From: an uncultured Clostridia bacterium
Lineage (GTDB): Bacteria; Bacillota; Clostridia; Oscillospirales; CAG-272
Length of the DNA stretch: 19,172 nucleotides
Direction: 5' to 3'
NCBI GenBank assembly: GCA_904501865.1
Contig: CAJGCF010000028.1
Location: 1 to 19,172 of the forward strand
Shown: piece after piece, positions 1-8,589 of the stretch
Position numbering within the stretch: position 1 is the stretch's first letter
How the letters are laid out: each line of letters begins with the position of its first letter
Made by a program: the position numbers and the translations under genes
The notes under the pieces: model-generated
What the model saw: the letters and a program-made list of their open reading frames with translations, nothing else
The model's database searches: none
Told to the model about the DNA's origin: nothing

Positions 1-6
1 AAATAT

Positions 7-810
7 TCATCTTATTTTCTGTAGCTGATTCTCAAGGTATCCGACGGTAAACTCCGCCCACGAGTACGCGCTCATATACTGTCCCGTGAAGGAATTTATT
101 GCCTTAACGTCTCCCTCAAGGAAACGGTAGTAGTCGCAGTCCACAATTCTGGTGTTTACAAGGATTCCCTGTCTGTTTTTCAGAATCAGGTCATTAATGC
201 CCACTGAATTTAAGGTTTTTACAAGACTTGCAATGTAGACCTGTAGGTTTTTTTGCTTGGTACGGTCGTATTCCTCGTCCTCCCAGAGAGTCGAAGCGAG
301 CTCGGGATATGTTGCCGAGGTTCCACGCTTATCAACCAAATATGCGAGTATCTCTTTGGCTTGCTTTCGGTCAAATTTCACGGGGTTTCCGTCAACAAAC
401 ACCTCAAAGTTTCCAAAGGTTAGTATCTTTATCCTCTTTTCAGACTTCCACTCTATCGGATTTCGGAGATTTTCAAGCTCAGTTCTGACAGCCTCGGGTG
501 TGACGGGCTTCATAATGTACCCGCTCATGCGAAGATCAATGCCCTCCTTCATGTATTCCGAAAATCCCGTGGCAAAGATTATATTGATCTTGGGGTTGAT
601 CATTTTCAGATCGCGAGCAAGCTCTATCCCGTTTTTTTCGGGCATATGTATATCAAGAAAAGCTACGTCTATTTTGATCTCCCTTGCCGTACGCAACGCG
701 CTTTGAACGTCACGACACAGATATACAGCGGCTTCGCCAGCCACCTCGTGAAGCGCGCTCTTCAGTAGCTCAAGAGCATAAAATTCATCATCAAGTGCCA
801 GTATGTTCAT
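7..810 (-). CDS. Response regulator, REC plus SARP-like winged-helix output (COG3947-like)
   Basis: Cytoplasmic two-component response regulator of 267 residues. The receiver domain covers residues 1-120: acidic pair D7/D8, phospho-acceptor D53 in FLDIHMP, T81 and K101 (MKP). Residues about 130-225 form an OmpR/SARP-type winged helix (ILTFGNFEVFVDG..., then ELASTLWEDEEYDRTKQKNLQVYIASLVKTL), followed by a short helical tail where a full BTAD domain would be longer. This layout fits the SAPR family of REC-wHTH-BTAD regulators. I chose the ATG at 810 because GGGGAAGAG lies just upstream; an 18-residue extension to 864 would run into the kinase gene and lacks a receiver-like start. Its first codons overlap the end of the kinase gene by 20 bases, so translation is probably coupled and the two form a pair. 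The target genes are unknown. Confidence 0.88.
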   Translation of the reverse strand: MNILALDDEFYALELLKSALHEVAGEAAVYLCRDVQSALRTAREIKIDVAFLDIHMPEKNGIELARDLKMINPKINIIFATGFSEYMKEGIDLRMSGYIMKPVTPEAVRTELENLRNPIEWKSEKRIKILTFGNFEVFVDGNPVKFDRKQAKEILAYLVDKRGTSATYPELASTLWEDEEYDRTKQKNLQVYIASLVKTLNSVGINDLILKNRQGILVNTRIVDCDYYRFLEGDVKAINSFTGQYMSAYSWAEFTVGYLENQLQKIR

Positions 811-2086
811 TTCTCTTCCCCTTTTTCTTAGGTATCTCAACCGTGACGCGTGTTCCAACACCAACAGTACTTTTCACGACAAGCGTTCCCTTGCACATAC
901 CACTCAATCTGCTTCTGACATTTGCAAGACCGACGTGCATTTTTCCGTCATTTATCGCCATTTCCGAATCAAAGCCGACTCCGTCGTCCTTAATCTCAAT
1001 AACGTAGCTTTTCTCGGTGCTATACGTCGCTATTCTGACCGTGCCGCCGAAGCCTTTTTTTGTAATTCCGTGACGCACTGCGTTTTCCACAAGCGGCTGA
1101 ATGGAGAGCGGCGGAATCTCAAAATCCTTGCACTGTATAGACCAGATCACGTTCAATCTTTCTCGGAATCTTGCTTTTTCTATCTTCAGATAGCACTCAA
1201 CGTGCTCTATTTCCTTATCAAAAGGTATCAGGGTATCGCTTGTAAGCGTATCCAAATTTCGTCTTAGATACTGAGCAAACTCCACAGTAAGACTTTGCGC
1301 TTGCTTGGGAGATATATCACACATAGCGGCAATCGTGGAAAGCGTATTGTACATAAAATGCGGATTTATCTGCGACATCATCAACGCGTTTCTTTGCGCG
1401 TCAATGATCCTTTGCTTTTGAAGATATATATTGGTGTAAATCACAAGAACTCCGATCACAAGTCCTATATAAGTGATGGACAGACCGTGTACCAGATAAT
1501 CAACCATCACTCCAGCAACGGGAAATACCGTATATATTATAAAGGTAAAGCGAGTAACCCCTGCTACGTGCTTTGTGCACAGGGACATAAGAATCACCGC
1601 AATCAACGATAGCAGAGGAAACTGCAGATATAAAATCGACATTGATGGGTTGCTTGAGTGGACGTAATGCCCTTGCTCATTCACAGTGAACACATACTCT
1701 CCGAAAATGTTTCCAATCAGGAATCCCACAAACAGCACACACAGCACACGGAATATCATCACCGTAGCAGTGATGGCTTTGTTCCTCTCGGGCAAGCTTT
1801 CCTTCATATAACTCATAAAGCAAGCAATAACGCAATATCCCGCACAGGTCGCGACGGTGTTCGCGACCAAGGTCATATAAGACAGCTCGGGATGTCCTTC
1901 TCCAAAGCACGCCACAATATCCGCCACGATTGCGACAATAATAAATGAGAGCAAGAGCAAGAAGCTCTTTGAGCCTCCTGTTTTATGAAGTATCTCATCA
2001 AGACAACTCATAAAAATGATCAGGACTACGACAAGTCCCACTATATCAAGTGCAATATTCACATAAGGAAAGCTAAGGCTCGGCAT
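791..2086 (-). CDS. LytS/YehU-type sensor histidine kinase, multi-pass membrane
   Basis: Membrane histidine kinase of 431 residues. About six or seven hydrophobic segments fill residues 8-222, followed by a His_kinase (PF06580-type) domain. The phospho-accepting histidine is H243 in SQINPHFMYNTL. The N box is IQPLVENAVRHG (N335), the G1 box DDGVGFD is at 367-373, and GLANVRSRL follows. No PAS or extracellular binding domain is visible, so the signal is probably sensed within or near the membrane. The start at 2086 has AGGAG at good spacing; an ATG 18 bases upstream has no ribosome binding site. It is the first gene of a two-gene operon with the SARP-like regulator downstream and has a strong promoter at 2208-2236. 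LytS-type kinases more often pair with LytTR regulators, so the partner here is less usual. Confidence 0.9.
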   Translation of the reverse strand: MPSLSFPYVNIALDIVGLVVVLIIFMSCLDEILHKTGGSKSFLLLLSFIIVAIVADIVACFGEGHPELSYMTLVANTVATCAGYCVIACFMSYMKESLPERNKAITATVMIFRVLCVLFVGFLIGNIFGEYVFTVNEQGHYVHSSNPSMSILYLQFPLLSLIAVILMSLCTKHVAGVTRFTFIIYTVFPVAGVMVDYLVHGLSITYIGLVIGVLVIYTNIYLQKQRIIDAQRNALMMSQINPHFMYNTLSTIAAMCDISPKQAQSLTVEFAQYLRRNLDTLTSDTLIPFDKEIEHVECYLKIEKARFRERLNVIWSIQCKDFEIPPLSIQPLVENAVRHGITKKGFGGTVRIATYSTEKSYVIEIKDDGVGFDSEMAINDGKMHVGLANVRSRLSGMCKGTLVVKSTVGVGTRVTVEIPKKKGKRNEHTGT

Positions 2087-2207
2087 TTTTTCTCCTTCCC
2101 GCATTCTTGCTCAAAACAAATTCTATACGTGAAAATCCGCGCAAAATACCGCTACGGCACTCACGCAAGCATCACCCGCATTATTGGGATAAATCACGGT
2201 CAATTTT

Positions 2208-2236
2208 ATTATATTATATTTTTTCGGACATTTCAA
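2208..2236 (-). promoter_or_regulatory. Sigma-A promoter for the kinase/regulator operon
   Basis: On the minus strand TTGAAA (2236-2231) and TATAAT (2213-2208) are separated by exactly 17 bases. Transcription would start near 2201, leaving a leader of about 115 bases before the kinase ATG at 2086. A second overlapping TATAAT reading exists at 2218-2213. Confidence 0.7.
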
Positions 2237-2310
2237 GACTAATTCCTTAATTAAATTTAAAGATAATATGAAAAATATTAAAAAAATCGTCTAGATTTTT
2301 TAAAAAACAC

Positions 2311-2339
2311 TGTACAAATCGTATTTTTTATGATATAAT
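2311..2339 (+). promoter_or_regulatory. Probable sigma-A promoter for the OmpR-type regulator
   Basis: TGTACA (2311-2316) lies 17 bases before a perfect TATAAT (2334-2339). A start near 2346 would give a leader of about 200 bases before the ATG at 2550. A second candidate nearer the gene is TTGACA at 2451-2456, but it has no well-spaced -10 box (TAAAAT at 2477 is 20 bases away). Either or both could be used. Confidence 0.5.
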
Positions 2340-2364
2340 TATTAACACAAGATAAATTTAATTC

Positions 2365-2446
2365 GATTTTGTTGTGTCCGCAAATTTAACGATGTGAACT
2401 TTTATCTTAAATTCGTTAAAAATTCAGACATTTTTCACACAAAATC
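2365..2446. repeat. Nested inverted repeat in the 445-base gap before the OmpR-type regulator
   Basis: The gap 2105-2549 holds no gene. Besides the promoters it contains a nested inverted repeat: an outer arm at 2365-2376 pairs with 2436-2446 (11 pairs, one bulged T), and an inner arm TTTAACGA at 2385-2392 pairs with TCGTTAAA at 2413-2420. It lies between the two candidate promoters of the downstream regulator and would fold in the leader RNA of the upstream one. It could be a regulatory leader hairpin, a binding region or a small dispersed repeat. Confidence 0.45.
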
Positions 2447-2549
2447 CCTATTGACAGATTATACTTGTCCCAGCAGTAAAATTTATCCTTGCGCAAAAAG
2501 CAAAATTTCGTTTTTATAAAGACACCCTATTTATAGGAGGATACATAAA

Positions 2550-3242
2550 ATGATGGATACAAAAATTCTTCTGATAGAGGACGAGGCTCTGGTTTCCGAA
2601 TCCATCAGATCTTATTTTGAGACCGAGGGATACGAGGTCAAGGTGGCAACCGATGGAAGCGAGGGCATCAGCTTCTTTAAAATGTACGACCCCGACATCA
2701 CCATTCTCGATATCACTCTTCCAAAAAAGGACGGCTGGCAGGTGTGCCGCGAGATAAGAGAGCTCTCGGCAAAGCCCATTATTATGATAAGCACCAAGGG
2801 CGACGTGTTTGACAAGGTGTTGGGCCTGGAGCTTGGCGCGGACGATTATATGGTCAAGCCCATCGACAATAAGGAGCTCTCCGCAAGAATAAAAGCGGTG
2901 CTTCGCCGTTGTCGCTCAAGCGTTCCTCAGGCTGATGACGAGATCATTGTATTTGAAAACATAGAAATAAGCCTTCAGAAATATGAGCTTAAGCTCAAAG
3001 GCAGATCGGTGGATATTCCCCCCAAGGAGCTCGAGCTGCTTTATTTCCTCGCGTCAAACTACAACCGCGTATTTACTCGCGACCAGCTTCTTGACAAGGT
3101 CTGGGGCTTTGATTATCTCGGAGACTCGCGCACCGTTGACGTTCACATCAAAAGATTGCGCGAAAAGCTCGAGGGCGCGTCGGCAAAATGGATAATCAAG
3201 ACCGAGTGGGGCGTCGGATACAAGTTCGAGCTTCTCAACTGA
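2550..3242 (+). CDS. OmpR/PhoB-family response regulator, orphan
   Basis: DNA-binding response regulator of 230 residues. Receiver domain: acidic E10/D11, phospho-acceptor D54 in ILDITLP, S81 at the usual Ser/Thr switch position, K103 in MVKP. A winged-helix domain covers residues about 130-228, with the recognition region DSRTVDVHIKRLREKLE and the end motif WGVGYKFE. Length and layout are typical. AGGAGG at 2535-2540 sets the start; two ATGs stand in tandem (2550 and 2553), and either could be used. No histidine kinase follows; the next gene on the strand is an HtrA-like protease, so the regulator is orphan here or paired with a kinase elsewhere. A role in envelope stress is a context-based guess only. 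Confidence 0.9.
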   Translation: MMDTKILLIEDEALVSESIRSYFETEGYEVKVATDGSEGISFFKMYDPDITILDITLPKKDGWQVCREIRELSAKPIIMISTKGDVFDKVLGLELGADDYMVKPIDNKELSARIKAVLRRCRSSVPQADDEIIVFENIEISLQKYELKLKGRSVDIPPKELELLYFLASNYNRVFTRDQLLDKVWGFDYLGDSRTVDVHIKRLREKLEGASAKWIIKTEWGVGYKFELLN

Positions 3243-3335
3243 TATTCACGCGAGTGAATACCCTACACGGCAAATACGCATAATTAATCAGGAACAACTG
3301 TCTATATGAGCTGCGCCAACTCCGTCGAGTTGGCG
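3243..3335. repeat. Two compact hairpins, REP-like intergenic element
   Basis: TATTCAC (3243-3249) pairs with GTGAATA (3254-3260) around a GCGA tetraloop, directly after the regulator stop codon. CGCCAACTC (3314-3322) pairs with GAGTTGGCG (3327-3335) around CGTC. Neither is followed by a T-run, so they are poor intrinsic terminators. Short GC-capped palindromes of this kind are typical of dispersed REP-type elements, but copy number cannot be tested in one window. They could also stabilise or terminate the regulator mRNA. Confidence 0.5.
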
Positions 3336-3362
3336 TAACTTGTAAACTATTGGAGATACCGT

Positions 3363-4841
3363 ATGAACGAAAATTTAAATTCCAACAAAAATCCCGATAA
3401 GTCTTCAGACAAGAGCACCAAAGCTTTTAAGTGGGACTGGGAGCACGACAGCTCTCAAGCCGAGTTTGAAAAAGCCAGGGCCTTGGCTCAAGACGCAAAG
3501 GCTCAGGCGGCTCAAGCAAAAAAGCTATCTGAGCATATGCTTGACGACACCTGCGCTTCCGCTCCAGAAAGCCAAAGCGAAGCGGCAGATGACACTCAAG
3601 CTCCGTCCCCTGATGAGCCACCCGAAGCAACAACAAAACAAGTAAAAGATCCTTCTGCAGAGAAAAACAACGCCGTTTCCACAAAAAAGCATTCTCCCCT
3701 CCTCATCTCCTCTATAATACTTTCTGCTTGCTCTATCCTGCTTCTCGTAGCAATATCCGCGGCTGTCATGCTCGGTCTTATAGATGGCTCGGGTGCCGTA
3801 CAGATACTTGTCTCGGACAACGGCCCTACCGCGTCAGCTGAGGGTGAAGCAAGCTCGGCGCTGCTTGAGGAAGTTATGAATTCCGTCGTAGTAATAAGTA
3901 CCAATACTCCTGTTGGAACAGGCACGGGCTCGGGAATAATTGTTACGGAAAACGGATATATAGCTACAAATTTCCACGTTATCGAGGACGCGTCGTCAAT
4001 AACCGTTTTCCTTTACGGGTCAGATGAGGCAATTCCCGCCGAAGTGGTAGGATTCCATGAGGGCGACGATATCGCGGTCATTAAAATAGAGCAAGACGGC
4101 CTGCGTCCCGCGACCTTCGCAAAATCCTCTGATTGCAGATTAGGTGAAAAAGTCTATGCCATAGGCTCTCCCGAGGGAGCGGAGTTTGGTTGGAGCGTGA
4201 CTCAGGGTATAATCTCCTGCCCACTCCGTAGGATAATGCTCTATGATAACGAGGGCGTCCTTGAGAAAAAAATGAACGTAGTACAGACAGATACACCTGT
4301 AAACCACGGAAACTCGGGCGGTCCTCTTATAAACGTGCGTGGCGAGGTCGTGGGAATAGTAACGCTCAAGCTCTCGGATAGCGCGGGAATGGGATTCGCG
4401 CTTCCTTCAGATGGAGCCTTGAAGGACATTTTTGCGATAATCCAGCACGGTCACGCCAACGACGTTGATTCGGGCATCTCCTCGGGAAGACCCCTTCTTG
4501 GAATAACAGGAGTCGGAGTTGTTGAGGGCACGTGGTACGAGGATATGGGCACGCAGATAAGAGAGGTAGACGAGGCGTGGGCAGAAATGTATCCAAATAG
4601 GAGCTTTTATGCAGAGATCTCGGGAGTTTACGTAAGCAAGCTCACCCCCGGCCTTGATGCCGAAAAAAAGCTTAAGGTTGGCGACATAATCACCGAGGTT
4701 AGCGGCACCAAAGTATATAATATATATCAGATAATGTCGGTAGTTAATAGTATGGATGCGGGAGATTCCCTTTCCATAAAATATTATCGCGACGGTCAAT
4801 ACGACACAACGTCTATAACTCTTGGCTACGCAACAAAGTAA
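3363..4841 (+). CDS. htrA: HtrA/DegP-like serine protease, membrane-anchored, with PDZ domain
   Basis: Trypsin-like quality-control protease of 492 residues, expected to act outside the membrane. Residues 1-110 form a charged cytoplasmic segment with an Ala/Lys/Glu-rich, coiled-coil-like stretch at 33-60. One membrane helix lies at about 112-140. The protease domain covers 165-365, with catalytic triad H205 (TNFHVI), D236 (DDIAVI) and S318 (GNSGGPL). A single PDZ domain covers about 375-490 (VSKLTPGLDAEKKLKVGDIITEVSG). GGAGA at 3352 precedes the ATG at 3363. The N-terminal cytoplasmic part is long for the family. It follows the OmpR-type regulator by 120 bases, with no strong terminator between, so they may be co-transcribed. 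It ends at a shared convergent terminator. Confidence 0.92.
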   Translation: MNENLNSNKNPDKSSDKSTKAFKWDWEHDSSQAEFEKARALAQDAKAQAAQAKKLSEHMLDDTCASAPESQSEAADDTQAPSPDEPPEATTKQVKDPSAEKNNAVSTKKHSPLLISSIILSACSILLLVAISAAVMLGLIDGSGAVQILVSDNGPTASAEGEASSALLEEVMNSVVVISTNTPVGTGTGSGIIVTENGYIATNFHVIEDASSITVFLYGSDEAIPAEVVGFHEGDDIAVIKIEQDGLRPATFAKSSDCRLGEKVYAIGSPEGAEFGWSVTQGIISCPLRRIMLYDNEGVLEKKMNVVQTDTPVNHGNSGGPLINVRGEVVGIVTLKLSDSAGMGFALPSDGALKDIFAIIQHGHANDVDSGISSGRPLLGITGVGVVEGTWYEDMGTQIREVDEAWAEMYPNRSFYAEISGVYVSKLTPGLDAEKKLKVGDIITEVSGTKVYNIYQIMSVVNSMDAGDSLSIKYYRDGQYDTTSITLGYATK

Positions 4842-4882
4842 AAAAACAGATGCGCCTGCATAAACAAGCGCATCTGTTTTTT
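4841..4882. terminator. Bidirectional intrinsic terminator
   Basis: AAAAAACAGATGCGC (4841-4855) and its exact complement (4868-4882) form a 15-pair stem with a 12-base loop, with A- and T-runs on the two outer sides. It lies between the convergent htrA (+) and the last transporter gene (-), and can serve both. Confidence 0.9.
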
Positions 4883-4892
4883 ATTGCTTTAT

Positions 4893-5855
4893 TTATCTTT
4901 CCTCTCTGAAATACGAGAGGCCCAAGGACGCGGGAGGCTGATTCTCCTTCTTGTCCTTAATGCTCGTGATAATAAGAACTATTATGGTAACCAAGTAAGG
5001 CAACATCTTGAGCAGAGGCGCCGTTTCCATAGTCTGTAGAAATTTTAAAGGTATAAGGCTGGGTACAAACGAGCCTGCGATGAAGAGCGCGCCGAATATT
5101 ACCGAGCCCCATATGCTCATGTGAGGTCTCCAAAGAGCGAATATTACAAGCGCGATAGCAAGCCAACCAAGAGCCTCTATACTAAGGTAGGCTTCGCGCG
5201 AACCCGCGTAGTCCATAACGTAGCAAAGTCCGCCAAGTCCCGCGATTCCACTTCCTACGCAGGTGGCAGCGTACTTGTACATCGTAACGTTGATGCCCGC
5301 GGCATCTGCCGTCGCGGGATTTTCTCCTACCGCACGCAAATGCAAGCCCGTACGCGTCTTAAAAAGAACGAAAGAAGCGACAAGTGCAACTATTATAGCC
5401 AAAAAGACCATAACTCCGCAGTATTTCAATCCGTTTGTCTGCTCCGAAAAAGGAAATCTAAAAGCGTCGAGTGCCTTAAGGTAGGGTATGCTGTTGCCTT
5501 CCTTGAGGTCAAAGATAATGAATTTCATCAGTCCCACGCCAAAGGTTGTGAGCGCAAGGCCTGTTACGTTCTGATTTGCCTTGAGGGTTACCGCAAGAAA
5601 GCTATACAAAAGTCCCATAGCCGCGGCGGCAAGGAAAGACGCAAGGATTCCCACGAACACCAACACAAATCCGTTCATAACGCCACCAACCACAAGATAA
5701 TGCAACGCCGCGCAGCCTCCTGCCGCACCCACGCACATAATACCGGGTATTCCGAGATTGAGATGTCCCGCTTTTTCGGTGATTATCTCTCCCGTGGAGC
5801 CGAAAAGGAAGGTCATTCCAAGCGCCAGAGCGCTCAATAAATAATCAAAGATCAT
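4893..5855 (-). CDS. nupQ: Purine nucleoside ABC transporter, permease (NupQ-like)
   Basis: Inner permease of 320 residues in the BPD_transp_2 family (COG1079-like), mostly hydrophobic with eight or more membrane segments. It shows the family features GEIITEKAGHLNLGIPGIM near the N-terminus and RAVGENPATADAAGINVTMYKYAATCVGSGIAGLGG in the middle. The start overlaps the stop of the upstream permease by 4 bases (ATGA), with GGGAGG at the correct distance, so translation is coupled. The gene order binding protein, ATPase, long permease, short permease equals nupN-O-P-Q of Bacillus subtilis, and the symbols are used here by that homology. The two permeases should form a heterodimeric channel. It is the last gene of the operon. 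Confidence 0.88.
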   Translation of the reverse strand: MIFDYLLSALALGMTFLFGSTGEIITEKAGHLNLGIPGIMCVGAAGGCAALHYLVVGGVMNGFVLVFVGILASFLAAAAMGLLYSFLAVTLKANQNVTGLALTTFGVGLMKFIIFDLKEGNSIPYLKALDAFRFPFSEQTNGLKYCGVMVFLAIIVALVASFVLFKTRTGLHLRAVGENPATADAAGINVTMYKYAATCVGSGIAGLGGLCYVMDYAGSREAYLSIEALGWLAIALVIFALWRPHMSIWGSVIFGALFIAGSFVPSLIPLKFLQTMETAPLLKMLPYLVTIIVLIITSIKDKKENQPPASLGLSYFREER

Positions 5856-6988
5856 TTTTTGCCCTCCCTTCTGGTAAATACAACCTTGTAATTGATAAAG
5901 AACTCACATCCTATAATAAAGAACAGAATAATTCCCGTTATTATGCTCGGGAACGCGTTGCTGATATTGAATATCGAGGATATTCTGTCCGCTCCCTGCT
6001 GTAAGAATACGATAAGGAAGGCGGTCAGTACCATAGTAAAGGGATCGAACTTGGCAAGCCACGATACCATTATCGCGGTAAAGCCTTGTCCACCCGCGCT
6101 CTCGGTGGTGACAGAATGGTCAAGAGCTCCGACTATCAGAAGTCCCGCAAGACCGCAGAGTGCTCCCGATATTATCATAGTTCTTATAATGACGGTCTTT
6201 ACGTTGATTCCGATATATCCCGCCGTCTTCTGACTCTCGCCGACTACAGATATCTCATATCCCTGCTTGGTATACTTAAGATAAATGAACATTGCGACCG
6301 TTAAGAGAGCCACGACGATTATTGTAAGCAGATACTCGTTGTCGAGAAGCTTTGGAAGATGTCCGTGCTCAAGACGACCAAGCGTACTTGAACCGTTAGG
6401 CGTCCACTTTATCAGGAAATACGCCACAAGATAAGTAGCTACGTAGTTCATCATAAGGGTAAACAAGGTCTCGTTAGTTCCCCACTTTGCCTTGAACACC
6501 GCAGGAATAAGTCCCCATATTGCGCCCGCCAGAAGTGCGGCAACAAGCATAACAACTATAAGCAGCGGCTCAGGAAGTATTCCGCCAAGTGAGCGCATAC
6601 ACGCAACCGTGGCAAGACAACCCACAAGCACCTGCCCCTCAGCTCCTATGTTCCAGAATCTCATTTTGAACGCAGGTGTTACCGCCAAGGATATACAAAG
6701 CAGAACCGCAATATCTTTAAAAAGCTTCCAGAGTCGTCGCTCGGTTCCAAACGAACCTTCTATCATAGTTTTATAAAATGTCAAGGGGTTTATATCAAGC
6801 AGGAAAAAGCACATTATTCCACAAAGCAGAAGAGCTGCCACGATAGCAACTATTCTTATGCCTATGGACTTCCAAAGCGGGAGCTGCGCTCTTTTAACCA
6901 CGTGAAAAAGCGGCTCTCTGACAGGTCTCTCCTTGGCATTTGCCGCCGACACACCGGTCTCTTGACGATCTTTATTATTTTTCATCAT
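5852..6988 (-). CDS. nupP: Purine nucleoside ABC transporter, permease (NupP-like)
   Basis: Permease of 378 residues in the BPD_transp_2 family (COG4603-like), the longer of the pair. About 35 polar N-terminal residues lie in the cytoplasm, followed by many membrane helices. Diagnostic stretches are FWNIGAEGQVLVGCLATV and SVVGESQKTAGYIGINVKTVIIRTMIISGALCGLAGLL. Two tandem ATGs are possible; the second (6985) has better spacing from GGGGGAG than the first (6988). It overlaps the ATPase gene by 11-14 bases and the next permease by 4, which indicates translational coupling throughout. Confidence 0.88.
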   Translation of the reverse strand: MMKNNKDRQETGVSAANAKERPVREPLFHVVKRAQLPLWKSIGIRIVAIVAALLLCGIMCFFLLDINPLTFYKTMIEGSFGTERRLWKLFKDIAVLLCISLAVTPAFKMRFWNIGAEGQVLVGCLATVACMRSLGGILPEPLLIVVMLVAALLAGAIWGLIPAVFKAKWGTNETLFTLMMNYVATYLVAYFLIKWTPNGSSTLGRLEHGHLPKLLDNEYLLTIIVVALLTVAMFIYLKYTKQGYEISVVGESQKTAGYIGINVKTVIIRTMIISGALCGLAGLLIVGALDHSVTTESAGGQGFTAIMVSWLAKFDPFTMVLTAFLIVFLQQGADRISSIFNISNAFPSIITGIILFFIIGCEFFINYKVVFTRREGKK

Positions 6989-8543
6989 CAGCTCCCCCTT
7001 CCTTTGTGATATCCTCGTTCTCCTCGGTGGAGCTCGCCTTCACCATAAGGCGACCAAGCTCTTCCTTAGTTGTGCTTCTCGCGTCCACGATGCCCGTGAC
7101 CTTACCGGAATCAAGCACCATTATTCTGTCGCAAAGATCTATAAGCACGTCAAGGTCCTCTCCGACGAATATTACTGCCGTTCCCGTTTCCTTTTGCTGT
7201 GTGAGAAGATTGTATATAGTGTATGAAGTATTAATATCAAGTCCTCTAACGGGATATGCCGCCATGAACACCTTGGGAGCCATAGCCATCTCTCGTCCGA
7301 CCAGAAGCTTCTGCACGTTTCCGCCCGACAATCTGCGAACGGGAGTGCTTGTCCCCGGAGTGACCACCTGAAGCTTGTCTATTATATCATCGGCAAGCTT
7401 TTTGGGAGGAACTCTGTTGACAAACACATGAGATTTTTCATATCCGCGCAGCATCATATTGTCTACCGCGTCCATATTTCCCACAAGTCCCATTCCAAGT
7501 CTGTCCTCAGGCACGAATGAAAGTCTTACACCAAGCTCTCTTATTTCCGCCGCCGTCTTTGTGCGCAGATCTATACGCTCTGCGTCGTCGGGATTTATAA
7601 ACGCTATCTCTCCGCCATCGGTGTGTTGAAGTCCCGCTATGGCCTCAAGAAGCTCTCTCTGTCCGCTTCCCGCAATTCCCGCGATACCGAATATCTCTCC
7701 GCCACGCACCGAGAAGGACACGTCGGAGAGCACTTTAACCCCGTACTCATCACAACAGTTAAGTCCGCTGACAACAAGTCTCTCGTCAAGATCCAGCGAC
7801 TCGCTTCTGTTTATGTTAAGACTTATCTTCTTGCCCACCATCATTTCCGTGAGCTGATTCTCGCTAGTCTGCGCGGTCTCCACGGTGGCAATGTGCTCTC
7901 CCTTGCGGAGTACTGCTACTCGGTCGGACACCGACATTACCTCGTTGAGCTTGTGCGTAATGATGATGATAGCCTTGCCGTCGTCTCTCATGCGCTTGAG
8001 AACGGCGAAAAGCTTATCTATCTCCTGAGGAGTGAGCACTGCTGTGGGCTCATCAAGAATGAGAATGTTGGCTCCTCGATACAAAACCTTGATTATCTCA
8101 ACGGTCTGCTTTTCTGAAACAGACATCTCATATATCTTCTTTTGGGGATCTATATTGAATCCGTATTTCTCGGAAATCTCGAGAACACGATTGTTTACGT
8201 CTTTAATGTTGTATTTCTCATCGTTTATGCCGAGGACTATGTTCTCTGCGGCAGAAAAAACATCAACCAATTTAAAATGCTGATGTATCATTCCTATCTT
8301 GTACTTAAAGGCATCCTTTGGAGATCTGATAACGACCTCCTCGCCGTCCACAAAAATGTGGCCCTTGTCAGGAAAATATATTCCCGATATCATATTCATA
8401 AGGGTGGTTTTTCCGCTACCGTTCTCACCGAGAACAGAGAGGATCTCCCCATGTCTTACCTGTAAATTTACGTTGTTGTTGGCAATAACGCTACCAAAGC
8501 TTTTGCTGACGCCAACTATATCAAGCGCAACAGACGTGCTCAC
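6975..8543 (-). CDS. nupO: Purine nucleoside ABC transporter, double-domain ATPase (NupO-like)
   Basis: ATP-binding subunit of 522 residues with two nucleotide-binding domains in one chain (COG3845-like). Domain 1: Walker A GENGSGKT (39-46), signature region SVSEKQ (141-146), Walker B LILDEP (161-166). Domain 2: a Walker A-like GIAGSGQRE (about 289-297) that lacks the lysine, intact signature LSGGN (405-409), and a Walker B region FMAAYPVRGLD without the DE pair. A degenerate second site is normal for this sugar/nucleoside importer family, so ATP hydrolysis is expected mainly at one site. The start is GTG at 8543, preceded by GGAGGT. An 89-base gap with a strong hairpin separates it from the binding protein gene. 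Confidence 0.9.
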   Translation of the reverse strand: MSTSVALDIVGVSKSFGSVIANNNVNLQVRHGEILSVLGENGSGKTTLMNMISGIYFPDKGHIFVDGEEVVIRSPKDAFKYKIGMIHQHFKLVDVFSAAENIVLGINDEKYNIKDVNNRVLEISEKYGFNIDPQKKIYEMSVSEKQTVEIIKVLYRGANILILDEPTAVLTPQEIDKLFAVLKRMRDDGKAIIIITHKLNEVMSVSDRVAVLRKGEHIATVETAQTSENQLTEMMVGKKISLNINRSESLDLDERLVVSGLNCCDEYGVKVLSDVSFSVRGGEIFGIAGIAGSGQRELLEAIAGLQHTDGGEIAFINPDDAERIDLRTKTAAEIRELGVRLSFVPEDRLGMGLVGNMDAVDNMMLRGYEKSHVFVNRVPPKKLADDIIDKLQVVTPGTSTPVRRLSGGNVQKLLVGREMAMAPKVFMAAYPVRGLDINTSYTIYNLLTQQKETGTAVIFVGEDLDVLIDLCDRIMVLDSGKVTGIVDARSTTKEELGRLMVKASSTEENEDITKEGGADDEK

Positions 8544-8589
8544 TCTGCTACCTCCGAATAAACTTTTCTTGTGATTTAAAAAGCAATCG

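Noticed and set aside
3314..3335. Intrinsic terminator between the OmpR-type regulator and htrA
   Set aside because: The stem is strong but no T-run follows on either strand, so it was listed as a repeat-like hairpin.
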